Source: GCA-002779465 sp964596535 (lineage in GTDB: Bacteria; Desulfobacterota; Desulfobacteria; Desulfobacterales; UBA2156). Taken from it: a stretch of 64,000 nt of DNA. The position numbers were made by a program, and so were the translations under genes. Under the pieces are notes generated by a model. That model saw only the letters and a program-made list of their open reading frames with translations, was not told the DNA's origin and made no database searches. Positions 51,544-60,190 of this stretch are shown here, one piece after another (position 1 is the first letter of the stretch; each line of letters opens with the position of its first letter). The DNA lies in assembly GCA_964596535.1 (NCBI GenBank), contig CAZQUR010000003.1:1-64000 (forward strand), read 5' to 3'.

Positions 51544-51663
51544 ATGAGCGGAACTACCTGGGTTTATATTATGCTGGGCATTTATATCATCTATTTTTTT
51601 TACTTAGGGATAAAAGGTTATATTACTGAAAAAACCTCTTTTTGTAATGGCCTTGCGGTATGA
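51544..51663 (+). pseudogene. N-terminal remnant of a symporter-like membrane protein, or a 39-residue membrane peptide
   Basis: A 39-codon frame behind a strong ribosome binding site (GGGAGGAGGAT). The sequence MSGTTWVYIMLGIYIIYFFY then LGIKGYITEKTS is one hydrophobic helix plus the short basic segment that begins sodium:solute symporters of the SSS family; those continue to about 500 residues. The frame then reads SFCNGLAV and stops, and no further symporter sequence follows before prpE. SSS carriers for acetate/propionate often precede acyl-CoA synthetases, so a deleted symporter is likely. A functional small membrane protein cannot be excluded, because the start signals are intact and a sigma-54 promoter drives it. 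Confidence 0.5.
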
Positions 51664-51708
51664 AAGCCGGATATAACCGAAAAATCTTCTTGAAAGGAGG
51701 CGTACATC

Positions 51709-53616
51709 ATGACCAACCCTTATGACGAGGCCTTTAAAAGATCGATCTTGGACCCGGATGAATTCTGGGGGGAAGCGGGAGAAAATATCTGCTGGTACAA
51801 GAAATGGAACAAGGTGCTGGACAATTCCAACAAGCCCTTTTACCGGTGGTTCACGGGCGGGTCCCTGAATACATGCTACAATGCCCTAGACTTCCATATT
51901 GAAAACGGCCTGGGAAATCAAGCGGCCATGATCTATGACAGCCCGGTGACCGGCATCATTCGGGCCTACACTTACAATGAATTACGGGATGAGGTCGCCA
52001 AATTTGCAAGCGTGTTGAGTCAACTGGGAGTGAAAAAGGGAGATCGGGTGGTTCTTTATATGCCCATGATCCCCCAGGCGGTAATCAGCATGCTGGCCTG
52101 CGCCCGAATCGGAGCGGTTCATTCGGTAGTTTTCGGTGGATTTGCTGCGAAAGAATTGGCGATCCGCATCGACGACGCGCGGCCTAAAGTGATTGTATCG
52201 GCCTCCTGCGGCATTGAGGTCGCCCGGGTCATCAAATACAAACCGTTGCTGGATGAGGCGATACAAATCGCCAAGGCCAAACCGGAAAAGTGCGTCATTT
52301 TCCAGCGACCGATGGAAAAAGCTCCCATGGTTGCGGGTCGTGACCTGGACTGGGAGGATCTGATGGCCAAAGCCGAACCGGTGGACTGCGTGCCGGTGGA
52401 GGCAACGGATCCTCTTTACATCCTTTATACTTCCGGGACAACGGGGGTTCCCAAAGGCGTTGTCCGGGACAACGGGGGTCACGCAGTGGCATTGAAATGG
52501 ACCATGAAAGCCATCTATAATGTAGATCGGGGCGATACCTATTGGGCTGCATCGGATGTGGGGTGGGTTGTGGGGCATTCCTACATTGTTTACGGTCCCC
52601 TGTTGAGAGGTTGCACCACAATATTTTTTGAGGGGAAGCCGGTGGGAACGCCGGATGCCGGCGTCTTCTGGCGGGTGATCTCCGATCATAAGGTGCGGAC
52701 GCTGTTCACGGCGCCCACGGCGTTTCGCGCCATTAAGCGCGAAGATCCCAAGGCGGAACTGGTCAAAAAATACGACCTTTCCAAGTTCTACGCACTTTTT
52801 CTTGCCGGAGAACGGCTGGATCCGGACACTCTGAAATGGGCGGAGACCGCACTGAATGTACCGGTGATCGACCACTGGTGGCAGACCGAAACCGGATGGG
52901 CCATCGCCGCCAATTGTCTCGGCATTCATCACTTCCCGGTTAAACCCGGATCCCCCACCAAACCGGCGCCGGGATGGAACTTGGCGGTTTTGGATCCGGA
53001 GACGAAAAAACCGGTTAAGACAGACGAGATCGGGGCGCTGGTTGCCAAACTGCCCTTACCCCCGGGAACGCTTCCCACACTATGGAACAACGATGACGGT
53101 TTTTTAAAATCCTACATGCATGAATTTCCGGGTAACTATGCCACCGCCGATGCCGGTTTCATCGACGAAGACGGATATGTCTGGGTCATGACCCGCACAG
53201 ACGATATCATTAATGTAGCCGGCCACCGGCTCTCCACCGGTGCAATGGAAGAAGTGTTGTCTGACCATCCCGACGTGGCTGAATGCGCTGTCCTGGGGAT
53301 CGACGACAACCTCAAAGGGCAGATCCCGGTGGGATTCATCGTGCTTAAAGCCGGGGTCACCCGCAACCATGAGGAGATTATCAAGGAGATCGTTCAAATG
53401 GTGCGGGATCGGATCGGCCCGGTGGCATCCTTTAAAACCGCAACGGTGGTCAAAAGGCTCCCGAAGACACGTTCGGGAAAAATTCTTCGTGGCACAATCC
53501 AGAAAATTGCCGACAACAAGGAATGGAAATTGCCGGCCACAATCGACGATCCGGTGATTTTGGATGAAATCGGGGAAGCCCTGATTGGGATCGGACTGGG
53601 AAAAGGCCGAAAGTAA
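51709..53616 (+). CDS. prpE: propionyl-CoA synthetase (acetyl-CoA synthetase family)
   Basis: A 635-residue AMP-forming ligase. Short-chain synthetase features: KFASVLSQLGVKKGDRVVLY, ACARIGAVHSVVFGGFAAKE, P-loop-like YILYTSGTTGVPKGVVRDNG, then YWAASDVGWVVGHSYIVYGP, DHWWQTETGWAIAAN and GYVWVMTRTDDIINVAGHRL. The catalytic Lys motif PKTRSGKILRG is also the site regulated by acetylation in this family. RDNGGHAVALKWTM after the A3 motif is characteristic of the PrpE/ACSS3 branch, so propionate is the likely main substrate. AAAGGAGG precedes the ATG. Expression is probably sigma-54 dependent (promoter at 51407). It ends in a strong terminator. Confidence 0.88.
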   Translation: MTNPYDEAFKRSILDPDEFWGEAGENICWYKKWNKVLDNSNKPFYRWFTGGSLNTCYNALDFHIENGLGNQAAMIYDSPVTGIIRAYTYNELRDEVAKFASVLSQLGVKKGDRVVLYMPMIPQAVISMLACARIGAVHSVVFGGFAAKELAIRIDDARPKVIVSASCGIEVARVIKYKPLLDEAIQIAKAKPEKCVIFQRPMEKAPMVAGRDLDWEDLMAKAEPVDCVPVEATDPLYILYTSGTTGVPKGVVRDNGGHAVALKWTMKAIYNVDRGDTYWAASDVGWVVGHSYIVYGPLLRGCTTIFFEGKPVGTPDAGVFWRVISDHKVRTLFTAPTAFRAIKREDPKAELVKKYDLSKFYALFLAGERLDPDTLKWAETALNVPVIDHWWQTETGWAIAANCLGIHHFPVKPGSPTKPAPGWNLAVLDPETKKPVKTDEIGALVAKLPLPPGTLPTLWNNDDGFLKSYMHEFPGNYATADAGFIDEDGYVWVMTRTDDIINVAGHRLSTGAMEEVLSDHPDVAECAVLGIDDNLKGQIPVGFIVLKAGVTRNHEEIIKEIVQMVRDRIGPVASFKTATVVKRLPKTRSGKILRGTIQKIADNKEWKLPATIDDPVILDEIGEALIGIGLGKGRK

Positions 53617-53663
53617 CATCGGTAGATCAGTCTCTTTTTAATCATCGTGAAGGTTCCGATTTC

Positions 53664-53708
53664 AAGCGAGCCGACACAATGCGCAATGATTTTGTCGGCT
53701 CGCTTTTT
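53664..53708 (+). terminator. intrinsic terminator after prpE
   Basis: A 13-bp perfect stem AAGCGAGCCGACA 53664-53676 with TGTCGGCTCGCTT 53693-53705, followed by T. Confidence 0.88.
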
Positions 53709-53762
53709 CCATTTTTGCCGAGAAGGTCCATCGGGTTCGGCCGTATCGTCAATAATGCGTGG

Positions 53763-53867
53763 TTGCCCAAGAGGGAAGTAGCCATTGAGTACGATACGAT
53801 CTACACAATCATATCGACCGGCGAGAAATTCTCGATTATAACGAGTGAAACCGTCTTGTATTTGCAT
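53763..53867 (-). pseudogene. fragment of a mobile-element-type protein
   Basis: On the minus strand an ATG at 53867 opens MQIQDGFTRYNREFLAGRYD then CVDRIVLNGYFPLGQ. I recall DCVDRIVLN(A/G)YF as the N-terminal signature of a widespread family of ~400-residue proteins, usually annotated as hypothetical or transposase-like, in environmental Desulfobacterota genomes. After about 35 residues the homology ends, so this is a truncated copy. The rest of 53617-54052 contains the prpE terminator, this fragment and the sdhC promoter. Confidence 0.4.
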
Positions 53868-53997
53868 GTTGGGACTAGATCTCCATATGAAATTAGGGTT
53901 GAAAAACCAGTGCAGTGTGGTATGAAAAATTCGATTCACTGAAGGGTTCAATTCTGTTTTCCCACGCTTTGGGTTCCATGAAGAACGCGCCCGATTG

Positions 53998-54027
53998 TTG
54001 ACAATGAGGGAACTTTTCCGATTATAA
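53998..54027 (+). promoter_or_regulatory. promoter of the sdh operon
   Basis: TTGACA 53998-54003, 18-base spacer, TTATAA 54022-54027, just 25 bases upstream of sdhC, so the leader would be very short. Confidence 0.55.
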
Positions 54028-54052
54028 ACTGCTTGGAAAGGAATATTAGACA

Positions 54053-54691
54053 ATGGGCTGGGTTTTAAAGTTTTTCGGTTCTTCCGTCGGCCGCAAGCTC
54101 CTCATGGCGGCAACCGGCCTTTGTTTTGTCTTGTTTTTAACGACGCACCTGGCCGGAAACCTGCTGCTCTACCGGGGCGGGGAGGCCTTCAACACCTATG
54201 CGGCACGGCTCCATTCCCTCGGTCCCCTGTTGACGATGTTTGAGCTGGCCCTTTTGGCGCTCGCCCTGATCCATGTGGTTTTCGGGTTGTGGCTTTTTTA
54301 TGAAAACAATCGCGCCCGGCCGGTGAAATATGCCGTGAAAAAAAGCGGGGGCGGCCAGACCTGGGGGTCGGCCACCATGCCCTATACCGGGGTTTTGATC
54401 CTGGCCTTCGTGATCTATCACCTGATCCGCTTTCATTTCGTGGATAAAACCACCGTTCCCATTTATGAGATCGTGCAAGCCGCTTTTCAAAATTCTTTCG
54501 AGGTCGCCCTTTATGTGGCGGCCATGGCGGTGGTTGCCCTCCATGTGAGCCACGGATTCTGGAGCGCCTTTCAAACCCTGGGCGCTCATCACACCAGATA
54601 TACACCGATCATCAAGGGGGTGGGGTTGATCTTTTCGATGGTGGTCGGTATCGGCTTCGGCTTCATCCCCGTCTATATGCGTCTTTTGTAA
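54053..54691 (+). CDS. sdhC: succinate dehydrogenase/fumarate reductase cytochrome b subunit
   Basis: A 212-residue membrane protein with five predicted helices, of the b558 family that carries two haems and reacts with menaquinone. The start MGWVLKFFGSSVGRKLLMAA leads to helix 1 with TTHLAGNLLLY (haem His candidate). Further His lie in LALIHVVFGLWLFYEN, FVIYHLIRFHFVD and VALHVSHGFWSAFQTLG, as expected for a dihaem anchor. It replaces separate SdhC and SdhD subunits; no sdhD is present, consistent with C-A-B order. Menaquinone-linked succinate oxidation is uphill and typical of propionate oxidisers. The same enzyme could serve as fumarate reductase. Confidence 0.9.
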   Translation: MGWVLKFFGSSVGRKLLMAATGLCFVLFLTTHLAGNLLLYRGGEAFNTYAARLHSLGPLLTMFELALLALALIHVVFGLWLFYENNRARPVKYAVKKSGGGQTWGSATMPYTGVLILAFVIYHLIRFHFVDKTTVPIYEIVQAAFQNSFEVALYVAAMAVVALHVSHGFWSAFQTLGAHHTRYTPIIKGVGLIFSMVVGIGFGFIPVYMRLL

Positions 54692-54717
54692 CGCAGGCGT
54701 TAAGGAGATTCGATTCC

Positions 54718-56631
54718 ATGGCATTAGAAGCGAAAATTCCCCGAGGGCCTCTGCCCGAAAAATGGGACCGGCATCGGTTTGAACTCAAGCTGGTGAATCC
54801 GGCCAATAAGCGCAAATTCGACATCATCGTGGTGGGAACGGGGCTTGCCGGGGGGAGCGCCTCCGCCGCCCTGGCGGAGTTGGGGTATAACGTCAAGACC
54901 TTTTGCATCCAGGACAGCCCCCGCCGGGCCCACAGCATCGCCGCCCAGGGGGGAATCAACGCGGCCAAGAACTACACCAACGAAGGGGACAGCATCCGGC
55001 GCCTCTTTTACGATACCGTCAAGGGGGGGGATTTTCGGGCCCGGGAAGCCAACGTATACCGACTGGCCCAGATCAGCAACGCCATCATCGACCATTGCGT
55101 GGCCCAAGGGGTCCCCTTTGCCCGGGAATACGGCGGGTTGCTGGCGAACCGGAGTTTCGGCGGGGCCCAGGTGGCCCGGACGTTTTATGCCCGGGGACAG
55201 ACCGGCCAGCAGCTGTTGCTGGGGGCCTACAGCGCCATGATGCGCCAGGTGGCCGCCGGGCGGGTAAGGATGTTTCCGCGCCGGGAGATGCTCGATCTCG
55301 TGGTGGCCGACGGTCGTGCCCGGGGGATCGTGGTACGCAGCCTCCTCACGGGGGAGATGGAAACCCACCTCGGCCATGCGGTGGTTCTGGCCACCGGAGG
55401 ATACGGGAACGTCTATTTTCTTTCCACCAATGCCATGTCCTCCAACGTGACGGCTGCGTATCGGTGCTACAAGCGGGGCGCCTTTTTCGCCAACCCGTGT
55501 TTCACCCAGATCCACCCCACCTGCATCCCGGTGCACGGCACCTATCAGTCCAAACTCACCCTCATGAGCGAAAGCCTGCGAAACGACGGCCGGGTCTGGG
55601 TTCCATTGCAGGCGGGGGACAAGCGCCGCCCCGGGGATATTCCGGAATCGGAGCGGGATTATTATCTGGAACGCCGGTATCCCAGTTTCGGGAACCTGGT
55701 CCCCCGGGATGTGGCTTCCCGGGCGGCCAAGGCCATGTGTGACGCCGGACAGGGCGTCGGCGAAACCGGGCTTGCGGTGTATCTCGACTTCAAGGACGCC
55801 ATTGCCCGGGACGGCCGGGCGGTGATCGAAAAAAAATACGGAAACCTTTTCCAGATGTATGAAAAGATCACCGGTGAGGATCCCTATGAGACCCCCATGA
55901 TGATCTATCCCGCGGTCCATTATACCATGGGCGGCCTTTGGGTCGATTACAACCTCATGAGCACGGTGGACGGCCTCTTTGTGCTGGGAGAGGCCAACTT
56001 TTCGGACCACGGCGCCAACCGGCTGGGGGCATCGGCCCTGATGCAGGGGCTGGCGGACGGCTATTTCATCATTCCTTACACCATCGGCGGATATCTCGCC
56101 GCCACTTCTCTTGAATCCCTTTCCGAGACCCATCCCTCGGTTCAGGAGGCCAAGGCGGCCTCGGCCCAACGGATCCACGCATTGCTTTCCGTCAACGGCC
56201 GCCGCACCGTGGATGACTTTCATCGGGAGCTGGGCCGGATCATGTGGGATTATTGCGGCATGAGCCGGAACAACGACGGCCTTGAAAAAGCCAGGGAGAG
56301 GATCCGGATCCTGCGAAACGAATTTTGGGAGAACGTCAAGGTCCCGGAAAGAAACGAAACGCTGAACCAAAGCCTGGAACGGGCCGGACGCGTGGCGGAT
56401 TTTTTGGAGTTTGCGGAATTGATGGTCATCGATGCCCTGGCGCGGCAGGAATCCTGCGGGGGGCATTTCAACGAGGCGTACCAGACGCCGGACAACGAAG
56501 CGCTGAGAGATGACGCGCAATTCCGCCACGTGGCGGCATGGGAATATCAAGGCGATGACCGGGAACCCGCTTTCCACAAGGAGCCGTTGGTTTTTGAAAA
56601 CGTGGCGCTGGCCCAGAGGAGCTACAAGTGA
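54718..56631 (+). CDS. sdhA: succinate dehydrogenase/fumarate reductase flavoprotein
   Basis: A 637-residue catalytic subunit that interconverts succinate and fumarate. FAD-binding motif: DIIVVGTGLAGGSASAALAE. The covalent-FAD His is in RRAHSIAAQGGINAAKN. Substrate-binding and catalytic region: IPVHGTYQSKLTLMSESLRN. Further: YPAVHYTMGGLWVDYN and FSDHGANRLGASALMQGLAD (Arg for transition-state stabilisation). The C-terminal helical domain is ordinary. It belongs to the B-type (dihaem anchor) clade in length. It overlaps sdhB by four bases. Confidence 0.95.
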   Translation: MALEAKIPRGPLPEKWDRHRFELKLVNPANKRKFDIIVVGTGLAGGSASAALAELGYNVKTFCIQDSPRRAHSIAAQGGINAAKNYTNEGDSIRRLFYDTVKGGDFRAREANVYRLAQISNAIIDHCVAQGVPFAREYGGLLANRSFGGAQVARTFYARGQTGQQLLLGAYSAMMRQVAAGRVRMFPRREMLDLVVADGRARGIVVRSLLTGEMETHLGHAVVLATGGYGNVYFLSTNAMSSNVTAAYRCYKRGAFFANPCFTQIHPTCIPVHGTYQSKLTLMSESLRNDGRVWVPLQAGDKRRPGDIPESERDYYLERRYPSFGNLVPRDVASRAAKAMCDAGQGVGETGLAVYLDFKDAIARDGRAVIEKKYGNLFQMYEKITGEDPYETPMMIYPAVHYTMGGLWVDYNLMSTVDGLFVLGEANFSDHGANRLGASALMQGLADGYFIIPYTIGGYLAATSLESLSETHPSVQEAKAASAQRIHALLSVNGRRTVDDFHRELGRIMWDYCGMSRNNDGLEKARERIRILRNEFWENVKVPERNETLNQSLERAGRVADFLEFAELMVIDALARQESCGGHFNEAYQTPDNEALRDDAQFRHVAAWEYQGDDREPAFHKEPLVFENVALAQRSYK

Positions 56632-57392
56632 AAAAGAGCATCAGCCTGACACTCAAAATATGGCGGCAGGCCGGAAGCACCGAAAAAGGGCGCTTTGAAA
56701 CCTATGCGGTGAAAGATATCTCCACGGACATGTCCTTCCTGGAGATGCTGGATGTGCTCAACGAGGAACTGACCCGGGAGGGAAAGCCCCCCATCGCCTT
56801 TGATCACGACTGCCGGGAAGGCATCTGCGGCATGTGCGGCGCGGTGGTCAACGGAAGGCCCCACGGTCCGGAGAAGGGGACCACCTTGTGTCAGTTGCAC
56901 ATGCGGCATTTTTCGGACAACGACGAACTGGTCATCGAACCGTGGCGCTCCCGGGCCTTTCCGGTGATCAAGGACCTGGTCGTGGATCGGCGCCCCTTGG
57001 ACCGAATCATCATTGCCGGGGGGTATATTTCCGTCAACACGGGGTCGGCCCCCGAGGCCAACAGCCTCCCGGTGCCCCAGGAGGCGGCGGAAAAAGCCAT
57101 GGATGCGGCGGCCTGCATCGGATGCGGGGCCTGTGTGGCGGCATGCCCCAACGGATCGGCCATGCTCTTCATGTCGGCAAAGGTTTCCCATCTGGCCCAG
57201 TTGCCCCAGGGCCGGCCCGAGGCGGCCCGGCGGGCCATCGGAATGGTGCAGGAAATGGATCGCCTCGGCTTCGGTAACTGCTCCAACATCACCGAATGCC
57301 AGGTCGAATGCCCCAAGGAGGTTTCCATTTCCAACATCGCTCGGCTCAATCGGGAGTTTATGAAGGCCTGGCTGGCCGCCGACGAAACATAG
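56628..57392 (+). CDS. sdhB: succinate dehydrogenase/fumarate reductase iron-sulfur subunit
   Basis: A 254-residue electron-transfer subunit. The [2Fe-2S] ligands are in FDHDCREGICGMCGAVVNG plus a later Cys (TTLCQLHM). [4Fe-4S] ligands: AACIGCGACVAACPNGSAML. [3Fe-4S]-type ligands: GNCSNITECQVECPKEV. All cysteines are present. The start ATG... reads GTG at 56628 within the four-base overlap with sdhA, showing translational coupling. It relays electrons from FAD in SdhA to haems in SdhC. Confidence 0.94.
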   Translation: MKKSISLTLKIWRQAGSTEKGRFETYAVKDISTDMSFLEMLDVLNEELTREGKPPIAFDHDCREGICGMCGAVVNGRPHGPEKGTTLCQLHMRHFSDNDELVIEPWRSRAFPVIKDLVVDRRPLDRIIIAGGYISVNTGSAPEANSLPVPQEAAEKAMDAAACIGCGACVAACPNGSAMLFMSAKVSHLAQLPQGRPEAARRAIGMVQEMDRLGFGNCSNITECQVECPKEVSISNIARLNREFMKAWLAADET

Positions 57393-57419
57393 AAACCGGA
57401 TTTCCAAGGAGACGAGAAG

Positions 57420-57704
57420 ATGGCCGTAAAAATCATGATCAAAAGACGGGTGCCGGAAGATAAAGTACAGGAATTGATGCCCCTTCTTGATCAAATGCGA
57501 TCCATGGCCTCGAAGCAGTCGGGCTATATCTACGGCGAGACCATGAAAAGCCTCGATGTCCCTGAGGAGTATCTGGTCATCAGCACCTGGCGATCCCGGG
57601 CGGATTGGGAAGGCTGGGCCAAGAGCCCCCAACGCCTTTCGCTTCAGGAAAAAATCGATCACATCATCGGATTCCAAACCGAGTACCATGCCTACGAGCA
57701 TTGA
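57420..57704 (+). CDS. ABM-domain (antibiotic biosynthesis monooxygenase-like) protein
   Basis: A 94-residue ferredoxin-like alpha-beta protein: MAVKIMIKRRVPEDKVQELM, then LRSMASKQSGYIYGETMKSL-like strand/helix and ISTWRSRADWEGWAKSPQRL, the ABM hallmark around Trp. Members of this fold bind haem, quinones or small aromatic compounds and are often dimeric. It lies between sdhB (27 bases) and methylmalonyl-CoA mutase (68 bases) in the same direction, so it is probably part of this operon. Its role there is unknown; an electron-carrier or quinone-related housekeeping role is speculation. Confidence 0.8.
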   Translation: MAVKIMIKRRVPEDKVQELMPLLDQMRSMASKQSGYIYGETMKSLDVPEEYLVISTWRSRADWEGWAKSPQRLSLQEKIDHIIGFQTEYHAYEH

Positions 57705-57772
57705 TGGCGCCGAAAGAAAGACGACCAGATACATCGGTCTAAAAAATTTTGTGTTTAGAAAGGAACTTCAGC

Positions 57773-59908
57773 ATGTCCAAACACCCGGAATTTGAAAAGT
57801 GGAACGCACTGGCGGAAAAACAGATGAAAGGAAAACCTGTTGAGTCGCTGCACCGGCCCTCCCCGGAAGGCATTACCATCCGGACCCTTTATGCCGCCGA
57901 AGACATTGAAGGGATGCCCCACGTAAACACCCTGCCGGGTCTTCCGCCCTATGTGCGGGGTCCCATGGCCACCATGTACGCCGGCCGCCCCTGGACCATC
58001 CGGCAGTACGCCGGTTTCTCCACCGCCCGCGAATCCAACGCCTTTTACCGGCGAAACCTGGCCGCCGGCCAGAAAGGGCTTTCGGTGGCCTTTGATCTGC
58101 CCACCCACCGGGGGTATGACTCCGATAACCTCCGGGTCATCGGGGATGTGGGGAAGGCCGGAGTGGCCATCGACTCGGTGGAGGACATGAGGATCCTTTT
58201 CGATCAGATTCCCCTGGACGAGATGAGCGTCTCCATGACCATGAACGGGGCGGTCCTTCCCATCATGGCAGGATATATCGTGGCCGCCGAAGAACAGGGG
58301 GTTTCTCCGGGGAAACTCACCGGGACCATCCAAAATGATATTTTGAAAGAGTATCTGACCCGGAACACCTATATCTACCCTCCGGACCCGTCCATGCGGA
58401 TCGTGTCGGACATCATCGCCTTTTGTTCCGAAAAGATGCCCAAATTCAACACGGTGAGTATCAGCGGGTACCACATGATGGAAGCCGGCGCCGATTCGGT
58501 CCTCCAATGCGCCTTCACCCTTGCCGACGGCCTGGAATACGTACGGGCGGCCCTGGCGGCCGGCCTGGACATCGATGCCTTTGCTCCGCGCCTTTCCTTT
58601 TTCTTCGGGGTGGGAATGCACTTTTTCATGGAGATCGCCATGCTCCGGGCGGCCCGGTTCCTCTGGCATGAGCTCATCAGCCGGTTTGAACCCAAGAACC
58701 CCCGGTCCACCATGCTCCGGACCCATGTCCAGACATCGGGATGGAGCCTCACCGAGCAGGACCCGTACAACAACATCATCCGCACAACCCTGGAGGCCCT
58801 GGCGGCTGTTCTGGGGGGGACCCAGTCCCTGCATACCAATTCTTTCGACGAAGCGGTGAGTCTCCCCACCGATTTTTCGGCCCGGATCGCCCGGAACACT
58901 CAGCTTGTCATTCAGGAGGAGTCCCATATCTGCCACGTGGCGGATCCTTTGGGCGGTTCCTACTATGTGGAGGCATTGACCGACGAAATCGTCCAGGCGG
59001 CGCGAAAGGTGATCGATGAAGTGGAGGCCCTCGGCGGGATGGCCAAGGCCATCGAAACGGGGATGCCCAAGCTGAGGATCGAAGAAGTGGCCGCCAAGCG
59101 GCAGGCACGCATCGATCAGGGCAAAGAGGTCATCGTGGGGGTGAACAAATACCGCGTGGAGGAAAAATCGAAGATGGACGTGCTGGAAGTGCCCACCACG
59201 GTGCGGGACGAACAAATCGAACGTATTCAAGAGATCCGGGCCTCCCGGGACAATGCCGCCGTGAAACAGGCCCTGGAGGCCATCACCCGTTGCGCCGAGG
59301 GGAAAGGGAACCTCCTGGAGGCGTGCATTCCCGCAATCCGGCTCCGGGCCACGGTGGGGGAGGTATCGGACGCCATGGAAAAGGTATTCGGCCGCTACAA
59401 GGCAACGACGCACTGTATTTCGGGTGTTTATGTCGCGGAGTACGGAGACGGCGAAAAGATCGAGGCGGTGCGGAAACGCACCGAAACCTTCGCCGAAAAA
59501 GAGGGGAGACGCCCCCGGATTCTGCTGACCAAGCTCGGCCAGGACGGCCACGACCGGGGAATCAAGGTGATCGCCACGGCGTTTGCGGACTTGGGTTTTG
59601 ACGTGGATCTGGCCCCCATGTTCCAAACACCGGAAGAGGCGGCCAAAATGGCCGTGGAAAACGATGTCCATGTGGTGGGGGTCTCCTCGCTGACCGCCGC
59701 CCATAAGATCCTGGTCCCGAAGCTGGTGGAAGCCCTTGAAAAGGAAGGGGGCCGGGAGATCCTGGTGGTGGTGGGGGGCGTGATTCCGCCCGCCGACTAT
59801 GATTTCCTATATAATACGTCCAACGTGGTGGCGGGCATTTTCGGACCCGGTACCCCCATCGTGGAATCCGCCCATGACGTCCTGGATGCACTGGAAAAAA
59901 GGCGGTAA
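57773..59908 (+). CDS. mutB: methylmalonyl-CoA mutase
   Basis: A 711-residue adenosylcobalamin enzyme converting (R)-methylmalonyl-CoA to succinyl-CoA. The start is the ATG at 57773 (AAAGGAAC upstream). The TIM-barrel substrate domain has PWTIRQYAGFSTARESNAFY, LSVAFDLPTHRGYDSDN, VSMTMNGAVLPIMAGYIVAA and YHMMEAGADSVLQCAFTLAD; the conserved Tyr and substrate-specificity residues are of the methylmalonyl type. The C-terminal B12-binding domain includes KLGQDGHDRGIKVIATAFAD (the DxHxxG cobalamin ligand loop), VVGVSSLTAAHKIL and VVVGGVIPPADYDF. No mutA small subunit or MeaB-type chaperone gene is nearby, so it is probably a homodimer. Confidence 0.94.
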   Translation: MSKHPEFEKWNALAEKQMKGKPVESLHRPSPEGITIRTLYAAEDIEGMPHVNTLPGLPPYVRGPMATMYAGRPWTIRQYAGFSTARESNAFYRRNLAAGQKGLSVAFDLPTHRGYDSDNLRVIGDVGKAGVAIDSVEDMRILFDQIPLDEMSVSMTMNGAVLPIMAGYIVAAEEQGVSPGKLTGTIQNDILKEYLTRNTYIYPPDPSMRIVSDIIAFCSEKMPKFNTVSISGYHMMEAGADSVLQCAFTLADGLEYVRAALAAGLDIDAFAPRLSFFFGVGMHFFMEIAMLRAARFLWHELISRFEPKNPRSTMLRTHVQTSGWSLTEQDPYNNIIRTTLEALAAVLGGTQSLHTNSFDEAVSLPTDFSARIARNTQLVIQEESHICHVADPLGGSYYVEALTDEIVQAARKVIDEVEALGGMAKAIETGMPKLRIEEVAAKRQARIDQGKEVIVGVNKYRVEEKSKMDVLEVPTTVRDEQIERIQEIRASRDNAAVKQALEAITRCAEGKGNLLEACIPAIRLRATVGEVSDAMEKVFGRYKATTHCISGVYVAEYGDGEKIEAVRKRTETFAEKEGRRPRILLTKLGQDGHDRGIKVIATAFADLGFDVDLAPMFQTPEEAAKMAVENDVHVVGVSSLTAAHKILVPKLVEALEKEGGREILVVVGGVIPPADYDFLYNTSNVVAGIFGPGTPIVESAHDVLDALEKRR

Positions 59909-60190
59909 AAACAACCGTTGAAAGACAGCACCGGTTTCTTTGAACACCCCTGCCACTCTTTTTTCGGATCCGGGCGAGGATTTTTTTATTGACAATTTAC
60001 GGCTTTTTGATCATTTTCAATACTTTTCGAATATCGGGCCGTTGCAGGTACGGTCCCGGCGAGCTCGGGCATTTTTTTACCCGAACACGGCGGCAAAGGC
60101 CACCTGGCTGCCGGTTTGCGTCCGGCAACCCGGCTCGATGAGACGATTTAAAGAAAAGGCCCGGAAAGTACCAGGAAAGGAAATCGAGAA

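Noticed and set aside
60085..60150. Sequence before the carboxyltransferase gene resembling a c-di-GMP-I riboswitch (GGCAAA and CGATGAGACG present)
   Set aside because: The diagnostic GACGCAAAGCC block and the receptor arrangement are not found; the stretch folds mainly as a GCCGG/CCGGC hairpin. In 59909-60190 I see no gene and no convincing riboswitch.
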